Shown: positions 48,571-57,507 of the stretch, piece by piece
How the letters are laid out: each line of letters opens with the position of its first letter
Position numbering within the stretch: the stretch's first letter is position 1
Source: an uncultured Methylophilaceae bacterium
GTDB lineage: Bacteria; Pseudomonadota; Gammaproteobacteria; Burkholderiales; Methylophilaceae
NCBI GenBank assembly: GCA_913009235.1
Contig: CAJVXS010000002.1
Location: 150,719 to 214,718, forward strand
DNA: 64,000 nt
Direction: 5' to 3'
Made by a program: the position numbers and the translations under genes
Notes under the pieces: model-generated
Told to the model about the DNA's origin: nothing
Databases searched by the model: none
The model's input: only the letters and a program-made list of their open reading frames with translations

Positions 48571-49022
48571 GTGATATAAAAGCCAGAAAAAAATCCAAAG
48601 GTAGCCGTAATCGCCGCAAGTCTCGTGAGCTAGCACTAAAAGCGGTCTATCGCATCATGATGAATGAAGGTGATATTAAGCAAGTGTTTTTAGATATGAA
48701 AGACGACCCTGACTACAATAAAGCAGATGAGAAGTATTTTAAGTTGTTGTTGCAGGGTGTGATTGATCAATTAGTCGTGCTAGATGCGCAGATTACCACT
48801 TTTATTGATAGAACAATAGATGAGTTGAGTCCTATTGAGCATGCGGTGTTAAGGGTTTCATCGTATGAGCTTATTTTTGATGTGAGTATTCCATACCGTG
48901 TTGCGATTAATGAAGGTGTTGAGTTGGCTAAGGCGTTTGGTGGCACTGACGGTCATAAGTACATTAATGGCGTGCTTGATAAGCTTGCGGCGTCTGCTAG
49001 GCCGCAAGAGTTTAGAAAGTAA
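48567..49022 (+). CDS. nusB: Transcription antitermination factor NusB
   Basis: Binds BoxA RNA with NusE in rRNA antitermination. The 151-residue protein has a basic N-terminal leader (KARKKSKGSRNRRKSRE), then RELALKAVYRIM and the family end YRVAINEGVELAKAFGG followed by YINGVLDKLA. It is coupled to ribH by overlap. In most relatives thiL follows it; here a decayed gene and lpxH come next. Confidence 0.96.
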   Translation: MSDIKARKKSKGSRNRRKSRELALKAVYRIMMNEGDIKQVFLDMKDDPDYNKADEKYFKLLLQGVIDQLVVLDAQITTFIDRTIDELSPIEHAVLRVSSYELIFDVSIPYRVAINEGVELAKAFGGTDGHKYINGVLDKLAASARPQEFRK

Positions 49023-49048
49023 TCAGTTCATTATGCATTAATTAATTA

Positions 49049-49188
49049 TTGGTGGATGTAAGCAATACAATTAGTGTGGCAAGTGTTTCTGATGTTGGCT
49101 TAGTTAGGATGCTCAATGAAGTGCGTCGCTAGTGATCTGACGTATGGACTGGCCATGCTAGCTGATGAGTGGTGGATATAAGGGCGGT
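49049..49188 (+). pseudogene. Decayed N-terminus of a PP2C-type (Stp1/IreP-like) phosphatase
   Basis: Three frames in order spell the start of a PP2C Ser/Thr phosphatase. Frame A (49052-49120) encodes ISVASVSDVGLVRMLNE; frame B (49125-49166) encodes VASDLTYGLAMLAD; frame C (49171-49188) encodes GGYKGG. In intact relatives these form SDVGLVRxxNED, then YGLAVLADGMGGYxAGE, with the metal-binding Asp and Gly residues. Two losses of about two bases each explain the frame changes. The rest of the gene is gone, replaced directly by the lpxH end. Confidence 0.75.
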
Positions 49189-49913
49189 TAAAGTTTGTGC
49201 TCGTGGCAACCTTGCTTATCTACTCTTAAATAGCTACCTTGTTCATACCAATCGCCCAATACCCAACGTTCACAAGTGTTGTTATTAATATGATGTTGAT
49301 GCTGCATAGGGCGGTGCGTGTGGCCATGAATAAGCCTTGTAGGAAAGTTATATTCCAAGAAGAGCGCTTCTACAGCGGATGTATTCACATCCATAATGCC
49401 CATTGGTTTGATCGACTTTTTTTCTTCACTTTTTCTACGAATTGATTCAATGCAATCAATTCTGCTTGATAATGGCTGGCTTAGAAATTGTGCTTTCCAA
49501 GCATCACTACGCACTTCAGCTTTAAATTTTTGATAATCAGCATCATCAGTACACAACATGTCGCCATGACTCAGCAATGTTGATGTCCCATACAATGAAA
49601 TAAGACTGGGATCCTGGAGTATCGTGACGTTGGCTGCCTTGGAAAATGTATCGCCGAGTAGGAAGTCTCGGTTGCCATGGATTAAGAATAGTTCGACACC
49701 TTGCTGACTAAGAGTATTAAGCGCATAAATCGACTGCTCATGCGTGCCTAGTGCTATGGTATCGTCTCCCGCCCAGTACTCAAATAAATCACCTAATATA
49801 TAGAGTGCATTTGCATGGGTGGCCGTCCCTTGTAAAAAGGAAACAAAAGCATTAATGATCGCTGGGCGCGACTCACATAGGTGTAAATCAGAAATAAATA
49901 AACTGTGATCCAT
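49188..49913 (-). CDS. lpxH: UDP-2,3-diacylglucosamine hydrolase
   Basis: Calcineurin-like hydrolase of lipid A synthesis that makes lipid X. The 241-residue protein has the metallophosphatase motifs FISDLHLCE, LGDLFEYWAGDD, GNRDFLLG and HGHTHRP in order. It precedes the two cyclophilin genes in minus-strand reading order after ppiB, 39 bases apart, a common neighbourhood for lpxH. Confidence 0.95.
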   Translation of the reverse strand: MDHSLFISDLHLCESRPAIINAFVSFLQGTATHANALYILGDLFEYWAGDDTIALGTHEQSIYALNTLSQQGVELFLIHGNRDFLLGDTFSKAANVTILQDPSLISLYGTSTLLSHGDMLCTDDADYQKFKAEVRSDAWKAQFLSQPLSSRIDCIESIRRKSEEKKSIKPMGIMDVNTSAVEALFLEYNFPTRLIHGHTHRPMQHQHHINNNTCERWVLGDWYEQGSYLRVDKQGCHEHKL

Positions 49914-49952
49914 GTGAGTCGTTTTGTGGGGCTTTATATTAACGCTGCCATA

Positions 49953-50444
49953 TTAGCAAAGCGTCGCTTTTTCGATGGTAACAGGTTCGGCAGGCACATC
50001 TTGATGGCCAGCTGCTGATGTTGTTTCTACTGCTTCTATTTTGGCAATCACGTCCATACCTTCGATTACTTTGCCAAATACACAGTAGCCCCAACCGCTT
50101 GATGTTGGTGAAGTATGGTTGAGGAAGTCATTATTATTTGCATTGATAAAAAACTGGCTACTGGCAGAGTCTGGAATAGACGTACGCGCCATTGCAATGG
50201 TGTACTTATCATTACTTAGCCCATTATCCGCTTCATTTTTGATTTCAGACCCTGTCTCTTTTTGTTTCATTTTGGCATTAAAACCACCACCTTGTAACAT
50301 AAAGCCTTTGATAACACGGTGAAAAATTAATCCGTCATAAAAACCATTTTCTACATACTGTAAAAAATTAGCGACAGTAATGGGTGCCTTTTCAGCATCT
50401 AGTTCGAGCGTAATATCACCGAAAGTAGTTGTGAGTTTAACCAT
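49953..50444 (-). CDS. ppiB: Cytoplasmic peptidyl-prolyl isomerase B (cyclophilin)
   Basis: Cytoplasmic cyclophilin. The 163-residue protein has the core signatures FHRVIKGFMLQGGG, NEADNGLSND, IAMARTSIPDSASSQFFIN and GYCVFGKVIEGMDV. It has no signal peptide and sits between ppiA and lpxH. A 74-base stretch is almost identical to ppiA (see findings). Confidence 0.95.
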   Translation of the reverse strand: MVKLTTTFGDITLELDAEKAPITVANFLQYVENGFYDGLIFHRVIKGFMLQGGGFNAKMKQKETGSEIKNEADNGLSNDKYTIAMARTSIPDSASSQFFINANNNDFLNHTSPTSSGWGYCVFGKVIEGMDVIAKIEAVETTSAAGHQDVPAEPVTIEKATLC

Positions 50445-50476
50445 GGTAAATCCTTAAATTTTTGATAGATCGGGTA

Positions 50477-51064
50477 TTATTGAGTAGCGACTACTGGTAA
50501 CAGAGTCGCGCTTTTGATTTTAATGGCTCTTGTTGGTACATCGCTAAATCTTGAGATGCTACCAGTTGGTGTGGTGGCAATCTTTTTAACAACATCCTTG
50601 CCACTAATCACACGGCCGAATACACAGTAACCAATTTTATCTGCCTCTGGGCCTGTGTAATTTAGGAAAGCATTGTCGTTAAGGTTGATAAAGAATTGAG
50701 ATGTAGCTGAGTCTGGAATAGACGTACGCGCCATTGCAATGGTGTATGTATCATTACTTAGCCCATTATCCGCTTCATTTTTAACAGGCGCACGGGTCGG
50801 TTTTTCATATAGGTCCCGTTCAAAACCACCACCTTGAATCATAAAGCCATTAATCACGCGATGAAAGATGGTTTTTTTATAGAAGTCATCTCTTACATAT
50901 TGTAAGAAATTTGCAACGGTTTTAGGGGCTTTTTTAGGGTAAAGTTCAACAATGAAGTCACCTTCGCTTGTTTTGAATTCAACCTGCGTTGCTGCATAAC
51001 CATTGCTTGCTATGGTTAAAATAAAAACCAAAAGAAAGTGCCTAAGAAAGCGGGTATACATCAT
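50477..51064 (-). CDS. ppiA: Periplasmic peptidyl-prolyl isomerase A (cyclophilin)
   Basis: Exported cyclophilin. Starting at the ATG pair at 51064/51061, with AAGGTG ten bases upstream, it has 195 residues; an in-frame start at 51097 would lie within the remnant of the neighbouring gene. A signal peptide (MMYTRFLRHFLLVFILTIA, ending NGYAA) is followed by the cyclophilin core FHRVINGFMIQGGG and IAMARTSIPDSATSQFFIN. It precedes ppiB by about 32 bases. Confidence 0.93.
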   Translation of the reverse strand: MMYTRFLRHFLLVFILTIASNGYAATQVEFKTSEGDFIVELYPKKAPKTVANFLQYVRDDFYKKTIFHRVINGFMIQGGGFERDLYEKPTRAPVKNEADNGLSNDTYTIAMARTSIPDSATSQFFINLNDNAFLNYTGPEADKIGYCVFGRVISGKDVVKKIATTPTGSISRFSDVPTRAIKIKSATLLPVVATQ

Positions 51065-51066
51065 AT

Positions 51067-51156
51067 TTATGCAGCACCTTCGTAAATAATTTTCCACTGG
51101 TTGTTTTTATTCTTCCAATATTGTTTCTTACGCATTTTATTTTTCAATGTAGAGCC
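51067..51156 (-). pseudogene. 3' remnant of the TPR gene's lost C-terminal domain
   Basis: Immediately after the TPR protein's stop, a different frame encodes about 29 codons that end at a TAA (51067-51069), including KKQYWKNKNNQWKIIYEG. This looks like the last strand of the SnoaL/Cds6-type domain that closes TPR-Cds6 proteins in relatives (the W..xxGxWKIxxEG ending). It is out of frame with the TPR ORF. The middle of that domain is missing, so the pair is read as one gene with an internal deletion. Confidence 0.55.
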
Positions 51157-51671
51157 CTAAAGAAGTCTTTAATTAACGATAGTTTACTCTGCGCACGTGA
51201 GTTTCCATTGTCTAACTTAAGCACTTTGTCATAGGCTTCAGAAGCCATGCGGACATAGATATCACCTAAATTTTCATGCGCAGTAGCATAGCTAGGATGC
51301 GTTTTGATTGCTGTTTCAAGGGATTTCTTTGCTAAGTCATATTTTCCAGAGTCCGCATATAAAACGGCTAAGTTGTTATATGGCTCAGGTAAGTTTGGAT
51401 AGGTTTTGGTTAACATGTTGAACGTTATGATTGCTGCATCACTTTGACCATTTTCTGCTTGAATAATTCCTTTTGTAAATAAGCCTTGCGCATCCTTTGG
51501 GTTGGCATTCAAATAAGCATCGATACGTGTCAAAGCTTCTTCTTGCTGGCCTTGCTCTGCCATTGTTGAAATATCTTTTAATTCATCAGCAATAGTTGGT
51601 GTGGCTAAAAACATTGACGCTAACAATAATGGCCCTACAAACTCTTTACGTAAAATATTGTGGATTGTCAT
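51144..51671 (-). CDS. Exported TPR-repeat protein, probably truncated
   Basis: Periplasmic tetratricopeptide protein of 175 residues, signal peptide about 1-28 (LLLASMFLATPTIADE). Three TPR-like helix pairs follow, for example LFTKGIIQAENGQSDAAI, EPYNNLAVLYADSGKYDLA and ATAHENLGDIYVRMASEAY. It then stops shortly after KLSLIKDFFRALH. Longer relatives continue into a SnoaL/Cds6-like domain; the end of such a domain lies out of frame downstream. The remaining protein may still be made. Confidence 0.8.
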   Translation of the reverse strand: MTIHNILRKEFVGPLLLASMFLATPTIADELKDISTMAEQGQQEEALTRIDAYLNANPKDAQGLFTKGIIQAENGQSDAAIITFNMLTKTYPNLPEPYNNLAVLYADSGKYDLAKKSLETAIKTHPSYATAHENLGDIYVRMASEAYDKVLKLDNGNSRAQSKLSLIKDFFRALH

Positions 51672-51822
51672 TGTGATATACTTGTTTAATCGATAACACC
51701 CTGTATTCTACCAACAGGATTGCTAACATCCAATAGTCTTATGGGGTTTCAATGTAAATAATTGTTCTTATTGAGCTGTTAGATGGTTTTACTGCCAGAT
51801 TCACCCTCAGAAATGCGAACGA

Positions 51823-53184
51823 ATGCTAAAAATTTATAATACGTTAACACGCAACAAAGAGACATTTACCCCTATTCAACCTAATCAAGTTCGCATGTAT
51901 GTCTGCGGCATGACTGTGTATGACTATTGTCATTTGGGTCATGCCCGTGTCATGGTTGTCTTTGATTTGGTTTCACGTTGGTTTCGCGCATCCAATTATG
52001 CAGTCACTTATGTCCGTAATATCACGGATGTTGACGATAAGATTATTAAGAGAGCCAATGAGAACAATGAGTCTATTGCCGAACTGACTCAACGGTTTAT
52101 TGACGCCATGGGCGAAGATGCGGCTACGCTTGGTGTTGTTCGACCTGATAATGAGCCGCGAGCTACTACCCATATTGATGCCATGATAGAAATGATTCAA
52201 ATCTTGGTGGAGAAGGGTAATGCTTATGCTGCAGACAATGGCGATGTATTTTATGCGGTTCGCAGTTTTGATGGCTATGGCAAGCTTTCAGGTAAGAGCT
52301 TAGATGATTTGCGCGCAGGCGAACGGGTAGAGGTCGATACATTTAAAAGGGACCCGCTGGACTTTGTGTTGTGGAAGTCAGTTAAACCGAATGAACCACA
52401 TTGGGATTCACCTTGGGGCGCTGGTCGCCCAGGTTGGCACATTGAGTGTTCAGCCATGAGTGCAAAACATTTAGGCACACATTTTGACATTCACGGCGGA
52501 GGGCAGGATTTGCAATTTCCTCACCATGAGAATGAGATCGCACAGAGTGAAGCAACACATAATTGCCAAATGGCCAACTACTGGATGCATAATGGTTTTG
52601 TGCGCGTTGATGATGAAAAAATGTCTAAGTCTTTGGGCAATTTTTTCACCATTAGAGCCGTGTTGGAACAGTATGATGCAGAGGTTGTGCGCTTCTTTAT
52701 TTTACGCGCTCATTATCGTAGCCCGCTCAACTATAGCGACAAACATTTAGATGATGCAAAAACTGCGCTCACAAGGCTTTATACCGCTTTGCGTGATGTG
52801 GAAGCCACATCGGATACCATTGACTGGTCTCACCCAGAAGCAGTGCGATTTAAAGCGGCAATGGATGACGACTTTAATACGCCTGAAGCGATTGCTGTTT
52901 TGTTTGATTTGGCGAATGAGGTGAATAGAAGCAAAGCAACAGAAGTTGCTGAATTGCTGAAAAACTTAGCTGGTGTGGTTGGACTGTTAGCGCGTGATGC
53001 CGATGATTTTATGCAGGGTGAAGCCGCAAATAGCACGCTGGATATTGAAGGCTTAATCAAAGCGCGTGACAAAGCAAAAGCAGCCAAAAACTATGCAGAG
53101 GCAGACCGTATTCGACAAGAGCTTACTGACGCAGACATCGTATTGGAAGATACGCCTCAAGGTACGACTTGGCGCAAGGCTTAA
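51823..53184 (+). CDS. cysS: Cysteinyl-tRNA synthetase
   Basis: Class I synthetase. The 453-residue protein has the zinc ligand in [10 protein letters not shown], the HIGH motif CHLGHARV, zinc residues in WHIECSAM and [10 protein letters not shown], and KMSKSLGNF. It is divergent from the TPR gene, across about 150 bases with no T-box (as expected for proteobacteria). Confidence 0.98.
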   Translation: MLKIYNTLTRNKETFTPIQPNQVRMYVCGMTVYDYCHLGHARVMVVFDLVSRWFRASNYAVTYVRNITDVDDKIIKRANENNESIAELTQRFIDAMGEDAATLGVVRPDNEPRATTHIDAMIEMIQILVEKGNAYAADNGDVFYAVRSFDGYGKLSGKSLDDLRAGERVEVDTFKRDPLDFVLWKSVKPNEPHWDSPWGAGRPGWHIECSAMSAKHLGTHFDIHGGGQDLQFPHHENEIAQSEATHNCQMANYWMHNGFVRVDDEKMSKSLGNFFTIRAVLEQYDAEVVRFFILRAHYRSPLNYSDKHLDDAKTALTRLYTALRDVEATSDTIDWSHPEAVRFKAAMDDDFNTPEAIAVLFDLANEVNRSKATEVAELLKNLAGVVGLLARDADDFMQGEAANSTLDIEGLIKARDKAKAAKNYAEADRIRQELTDADIVLEDTPQGTTWRKA

Positions 53185-53287
53185 CGGTACTCATTTTTAA
53201 AGGGTAATTTTCGATTGCTTCGACATTTAATGCGCTAAAATAAGTGTTATTATTTTTGTTAGATGACTTTTGTTAGAAAGCGCCGGG

Positions 53288-54514
53288 ATGCCAGTTAAAC
53301 TCACCACACCAGTTGCATCATCTTTATTGCCAGTTAATGGAATCACACTAGGCTTTGCTGAAGCCAATGTTCGCGCAGCTAACCGCAAAGATGTACTCGT
53401 GGTGCAGCTTGTGGAAGGTGCACACGTTAGCGGCGTATTTACACAGAACAAGTTTTGCGCTGCGCCAGTGATCGTCTGTAAGCAACATTTAGCTGCGACA
53501 AATGACATTCGCGCACTACTTGTTAATACAGGTAATGCAAATGCTGGAACTGGTGAGCCTGGATTGCAACATGCTAAACAAAGCTGTGACGTATTGGCTT
53601 GCTTGCTTGATTTAAATAGCGAACAAATTCTGCCGTTTTCAACTGGCGTAATTTTAGAACCGCTACCCGTCGATAGAATTATTAATGCGTTGCCAGCAGC
53701 AATCACTAATTTAAAAGCCGATAACTGGTTTAATGCTGCCGAGTCGATTATGACGACAGATATATTGCCTAAGGCAACATCGCGGCAATTAATGATTGAT
53801 GGTAAGGCTATTACCATTACTGGGATGAGCAAAGGTTCTGGCATGATTCACCCTAATATGGCGACCATGTTGGGCTATGTGGCAACCGATGCAGTTATCA
53901 GCAAGCCTGCTTTAGATGCCATTATTGATTATGCGGTGAACAAGTCATTTAATTGCATCACGGTGGATGGTGATACCAGTACCAACGATAGCTTTATCAC
54001 GATAGCGACCAATTTGGCGGGTAATGTAGAAATCACAGAAGGCAGTACTGACTTTATTACATTGCGTGATGCCATGACAGAAGTGGCGACTGAATTGGCG
54101 CAAGCTATTGTGCGTGATGGAGAAGGTGCAACTAAGTTTATGACCATTCGGGTAGAGAGAGGGAAGAATGCAGCTGAGTGCCGTAAAGTGGCCTATGCGG
54201 TTGCCCATTCTCCGCTAGTGAAAACCGCTTTCTTTGCCTCTGATCCAAATTTAGGTCGGATTCTAGCAGCCATTGGTTATGCTGATGTGGACGATTTAGA
54301 CGTCAATGCTTTGTCACTTTACTTGGGTGACGTATTAGTGGCTGAACATGGTTGTATCTCTCCTAGCTATCAAGAAGAAAAAGGTGTGGCCGTGATGCAG
54401 AAAGATGATATTTTGGTTCGCATTGAGTTGAATCGTGGCCGGGCCGAAGCGACTATTTGGACTTGTGATTTTAGTTATGATTACGTTAAGATCAATGCTG
54501 ACTATCGAAGCTAA
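53288..54514 (+). CDS. argJ: Bifunctional ornithine acetyltransferase/N-acetylglutamate synthase
   Basis: Recycles the acetyl group in arginine synthesis. The ATG at 53288 ([16 protein letters not shown]) matches the family start and gives 408 residues; a TTG at 53270 is in frame and adds six. It is made as a precursor that cleaves itself before Thr in [11 protein letters not shown]. FKxMT-type [12 protein letters not shown] and [11 protein letters not shown] are present. A possible promoter with TTGCTT and TAAAAT lies upstream. Confidence 0.96.
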   Translation: MPVKLTTPVASSLLPVNGITLGFAEANVRAANRKDVLVVQLVEGAHVSGVFTQNKFCAAPVIVCKQHLAATNDIRALLVNTGNANAGTGEPGLQHAKQSCDVLACLLDLNSEQILPFSTGVILEPLPVDRIINALPAAITNLKADNWFNAAESIMTTDILPKATSRQLMIDGKAITITGMSKGSGMIHPNMATMLGYVATDAVISKPALDAIIDYAVNKSFNCITVDGDTSTNDSFITIATNLAGNVEITEGSTDFITLRDAMTEVATELAQAIVRDGEGATKFMTIRVERGKNAAECRKVAYAVAHSPLVKTAFFASDPNLGRILAAIGYADVDDLDVNALSLYLGDVLVAEHGCISPSYQEEKGVAVMQKDDILVRIELNRGRAEATIWTCDFSYDYVKINADYRS

Positions 54515-54530
54515 AAAACCAAACAAACGC

Positions 54531-54698
54531 ATGTCCCAATTTAATGATCTTATTTCACGTGCTGAGCAGTTAATAAGCCAGTTAGAAAGTGCGTTCCAAC
54601 CAACTGCATCCGAAGTTGTTAGGAATGTGCGTAGTGGCCGTCTGGCCTATAACTTTGCATGTGATTATGCCGGGCGATTAAAGCTTAATAATGGCTAA
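54531..54698 (+). pseudogene. Small ORF, possible internally deleted DUF815 ATPase
   Basis: A 55-codon ORF begins MSQFNDLISRAEQLISQL, which resembles the N-terminal helix of DUF815 AAA+ ATPases that commonly follow argJ and precede mutT in betaproteobacteria. Its end (RSGRLAYNFACDYAGR) resembles the C-terminus of that family. About 230 internal residues, including the Walker motifs, would be missing in frame. The comparison is from memory and modest; it could instead be an independent small protein. Confidence 0.45.
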
Positions 54699-54711
54699 CG
54701 TGAGGCATCAA

Positions 54712-55125
54712 ATGCATAGCAAGGTAACCCATGTTGCCGTTGCCATCTTAAAAAAAGACAATGGTGAGTTCTTGTTGGCGAGTCGGCCAGTAGGTAAGCC
54801 TTGGGCTGGTTGGTGGGAGTTTCCAGGAGGAAAAATTGAGGCTGGTGAAGCGGCAGAGCAAGCGCTTGCTAGAGAGTTAGAGGAAGAGGTTGGTATTGTG
54901 GCAACCGACTTTCAACCATGGATGCAGAAGCAATTTGATTATCCAGAGGCTCATAATTCGCCTGCTCAAAGTGTTCATCTGCACTTTTTTTTTGTCACAC
55001 AATGGCAAGGGGAATTAACTCCGAAGGAGGGGCAAGAGTTGTGTTGGCAAATGCCAGGCCAAATCAGTGTCGAACCAGTGTTGCCAGCCAACGTGCCGAT
55101 TATCGAAGCATTGGCTAGTCTATAA
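54712..55125 (+). CDS. mutT: 8-oxo-dGTP diphosphatase MutT
   Basis: Nudix hydrolase that removes oxidised guanine nucleotides. The ATG at 54712, with GAGG six bases upstream, gives 137 residues; one at 54691 adds seven and overlaps the preceding ORF. The Nudix box GGKIEAGEAAEQALARELEE-EVGI is complete, after VGKPWAGWWEFP. It is the normal end of the argJ-DUF815-mutT order. Confidence 0.94.
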   Translation: MHSKVTHVAVAILKKDNGEFLLASRPVGKPWAGWWEFPGGKIEAGEAAEQALARELEEEVGIVATDFQPWMQKQFDYPEAHNSPAQSVHLHFFFVTQWQGELTPKEGQELCWQMPGQISVEPVLPANVPIIEALASL

Positions 55126-55144
55126 CTATTACAGTCGCGTTATA

Positions 55145-55585
55145 CTATTCAGCACTTTTGACTGGCAAGGTGACATTTCTTTCTGTTATCTTTCCGCTTG
55201 CATCTTTAAAGCAAAGTCTAAAGTTAACTTTTTGACCGGCTTTAAATGGTTCTTTTAAGTCAAATAACATGAGGTGAAAGCTGCCTGGTTTCAGTGCGAC
55301 AGGTTTGTTGGGTTCTAGTGGTAGTTCATCTAGCATGCGCATTCTCATTACACCATCATTCATGGTCATACTATGCATCTCTACGGAACCTGCTGCATTG
55401 ATAGCTTCTGCATAAACCAATGAGCTTTTTGTTGGACTATTTAGTGTCATATAGGCGGCACCCACTTCTTGCCCAGGTGTATTTTCTCGCACCCAAGCAT
55501 TGGTGATGGTGACTTCTGTGCTGATTTGTGATTTACAGGCCGTCATTAATAAAATAAGTGGGATAAGCTTTAGTAGTTTGATCAT
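55145..55585 (-). CDS. PCu(A)C copper chaperone lipoprotein
   Basis: Periplasmic copper carrier that helps load the CuA site of cytochrome oxidase. The 146-residue precursor has a lipobox LLMTAC (Cys17). The copper motif H(M)X10MX21HXM is present: EMHSMTMNDGVMRMRML, then FHLMLF. The family is DUF461. It is the last gene of a coaE-zapD-yacG-PCuAC run and matches the SCO gene at 19.9 kb in function. Confidence 0.93.
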   Translation of the reverse strand: MIKLLKLIPLILLMTACKSQISTEVTITNAWVRENTPGQEVGAAYMTLNSPTKSSLVYAEAINAAGSVEMHSMTMNDGVMRMRMLDELPLEPNKPVALKPGSFHLMLFDLKEPFKAGQKVNFRLCFKDASGKITERNVTLPVKSAE

Positions 55586-55620
55586 TAATATCTCGTATAA
55601 AACGTATTTAGACTGTTGAA

Positions 55621-55821
55621 TTAATTCAGGTCATCAACATCTGTTGGTGGATGTTTTTCAGGAATCTTGTAGTTTTCACTTGCCCACTCACCCAAGTCCA
55701 TCAGTTTGCAACGTTCTGAGCAAAAAGGACGATACGGGTTTTGATGAGTGAAGTCAGATAAGGTTTTGCAGTTTGGGCAGGCGACTTGTTTAATCTTTGG
55801 GGCTGTTTTTTCTTGTTGCAT
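55621..55821 (-). CDS. yacG: DNA gyrase inhibitor YacG
   Basis: Zinc-binding inhibitor of DNA gyrase. The 66-residue protein has the four zinc ligands in CPNCKT and CSERCKLMDLGEWASE. It follows zapD by about 40 bases, the classic coaE-zapD-yacG association. Confidence 0.94.
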   Translation of the reverse strand: MQQEKTAPKIKQVACPNCKTLSDFTHQNPYRPFCSERCKLMDLGEWASENYKIPEKHPPTDVDDLN

Positions 55822-55860
55822 AGGCTTTTGTATTAATTGAGCTGGGAAAAAATCAATGTT

Positions 55861-56616
55861 TTACATTAAATTACACATTGCCATTTTAAAGTGCACTCTA
55901 GCATTAGATGCTTTCTTTTTTTCGAGATGACTGCTCATGTAAAAAAGGATATTAATTATATATTTATTCCCGCTAACTTCAGGGTAGCAGCCGGCATCAT
56001 CAGGCATGCTGATTTTAAGCAACTGAATTTTCCTGTCTTGAGCAATCGGTTGCTGATAAACGCCATGTTCTGCTACTAAATCACTCTCAGCGCCGCTAGA
56101 GCGTAGTAAATGTAGAGTTAATTTAATGGCTTTATACATCGGTAATAAGTGGGACAACCAAAGATTAAAGTCTTGATTACGCTCCTCTAGGCTCTTGTTA
56201 AGCCAGTAGTGGTAAGAAGGTATGTCGAATCCACATGGGCCACCAGTAAGGCCGGAGCGTTTTTTGATGCTCATGAGCCACTCATCCTTGCCTATTGATA
56301 GACTATCTGTTTTGTTCCGCAGCATGTCTACGGACTCTTTTGTTTTTTCTAGGGTTTTGCTTAACACTTGGGGTGAAATATTGGGGTTGCCTATCAAGCT
56401 TTGCATGGAGACAATTTGTTTTTCCAGCCCATTTGTAAGGTCTACTATGAGATCTCTTCGCTCTACCATGCTTAGCATTCCCAGTAATAGACTGAGCGCG
56501 TAGTGGTGGTCGCTTTGTTTGCCATTCTTAATGTGGAGCAACACTTTTTTAAATATACTCTCTAAGCGTAGAAGAATACGTATGTGTTCGTTGAGTGGAT
56601 GTTCGTAGTTTAGCAC
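55861..56616 (-). CDS. zapD: Cell division protein ZapD
   Basis: Crosslinks FtsZ filaments at the division ring. The 251-residue, mostly helical protein begins YEHPLNEHIRILLRLE, and includes CGFDIPSYHYWLN and a C-terminal beta domain with VAEHGVYQQPIAQDRKIQL. The family end is typical. It lies between coaE and yacG. Confidence 0.94.
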   Translation of the reverse strand: MLNYEHPLNEHIRILLRLESIFKKVLLHIKNGKQSDHHYALSLLLGMLSMVERRDLIVDLTNGLEKQIVSMQSLIGNPNISPQVLSKTLEKTKESVDMLRNKTDSLSIGKDEWLMSIKKRSGLTGGPCGFDIPSYHYWLNKSLEERNQDFNLWLSHLLPMYKAIKLTLHLLRSSGAESDLVAEHGVYQQPIAQDRKIQLLKISMPDDAGCYPEVSGNKYIINILFYMSSHLEKKKASNARVHFKMAMCNLM

Positions 56617-56657
56617 TGTATGATAGCTTGCAAATTCAATCGTCTGAAGTGTTGGGA

Positions 56658-57275
56658 TTATGGGATTATTTGACTAGCTTTGCAAGCCTTGCTGTATTCC
56701 ATGTGGCGATCATTGATTTTTTGCCTTAACTCTTCAATATCTCCACTATTCTCAATTAAATCATCAGCTATGGCTAATCTTGCTTGACGTGGTATTTGTG
56801 CTTGAATAATCTTTTTAATTTGGATGTCGTTTAATTGACTACGCTGTTTAACACGCTGGATTTGTGTTCCTTCATCACAATCAATAACTAAAATACGATC
56901 AATAGCCGAAATGTAAGGGCTATCTTTATCAAGTAGCGGGACCGCTAATATAGTATAGGCAGCATCTGCATGCCCTTGGAGTTGCTTGACGGCTTCTTGG
57001 TAAATGGCTGGATGCAGAATATCGTTAAGATCAAGGCGTGCAGATTCCTTTTCAAAGGCCAGCTCCCGCATTCTTTTACGGTCTAATGCGCCTTCTTCTG
57101 TCACATAGGAGTGGCCAAATTTGGCGGTTATTTCATTAAGAAGTGGTTGGTTGGCTGCCGTTAGCTGGTGAGAAATAGTATCTAAATCAACAATAGGCAC
57201 ACCAAGCTTGGAAAAAGCTTGTGTGGCTTCAGATTTTCCGCAACCAATACCGCCTGTTAATGCAACTATAAACAT
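56658..57275 (-). CDS. coaE: Dephospho-CoA kinase
   Basis: Last step of coenzyme A synthesis. The 205-residue protein has the P-loop LTGGIGCGKSEA at residues 6-17, the DTISHQLT motif and the VPLLDKD and RVKQR motifs. It works downstream of PanB/C/D (12-14 kb). In many relatives pilD is upstream; it is not here. Confidence 0.96.
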   Translation of the reverse strand: MFIVALTGGIGCGKSEATQAFSKLGVPIVDLDTISHQLTAANQPLLNEITAKFGHSYVTEEGALDRKRMRELAFEKESARLDLNDILHPAIYQEAVKQLQGHADAAYTILAVPLLDKDSPYISAIDRILVIDCDEGTQIQRVKQRSQLNDIQIKKIIQAQIPRQARLAIADDLIENSGDIEELRQKINDRHMEYSKACKASQIIP

Positions 57276-57507
57276 GTCTCTACATTAAACTTATTTAAGT
57301 TAAATAGAAGCTGGCAAGTTGCTGCCCAAAGAATAAGGCGAATATAAACTCAAACATAAGATTCTCTTGTCGTGTAAACTTATCGTATCATCCCACCGTT
57401 AATTAAACTATGCAATGATGTGAAAATGGCATACCAATTACTTGAAATCAAACAGGTATGACCTCATGTGAATAAAGGTGCTCATTAGGATAGTAAAGGA
57501 AATCATC

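Noticed and set aside
53227..53844. 205-codon minus-strand open frame opposite argJ
   Set aside because: It is a shadow of the well-supported argJ frame and shows no domain.
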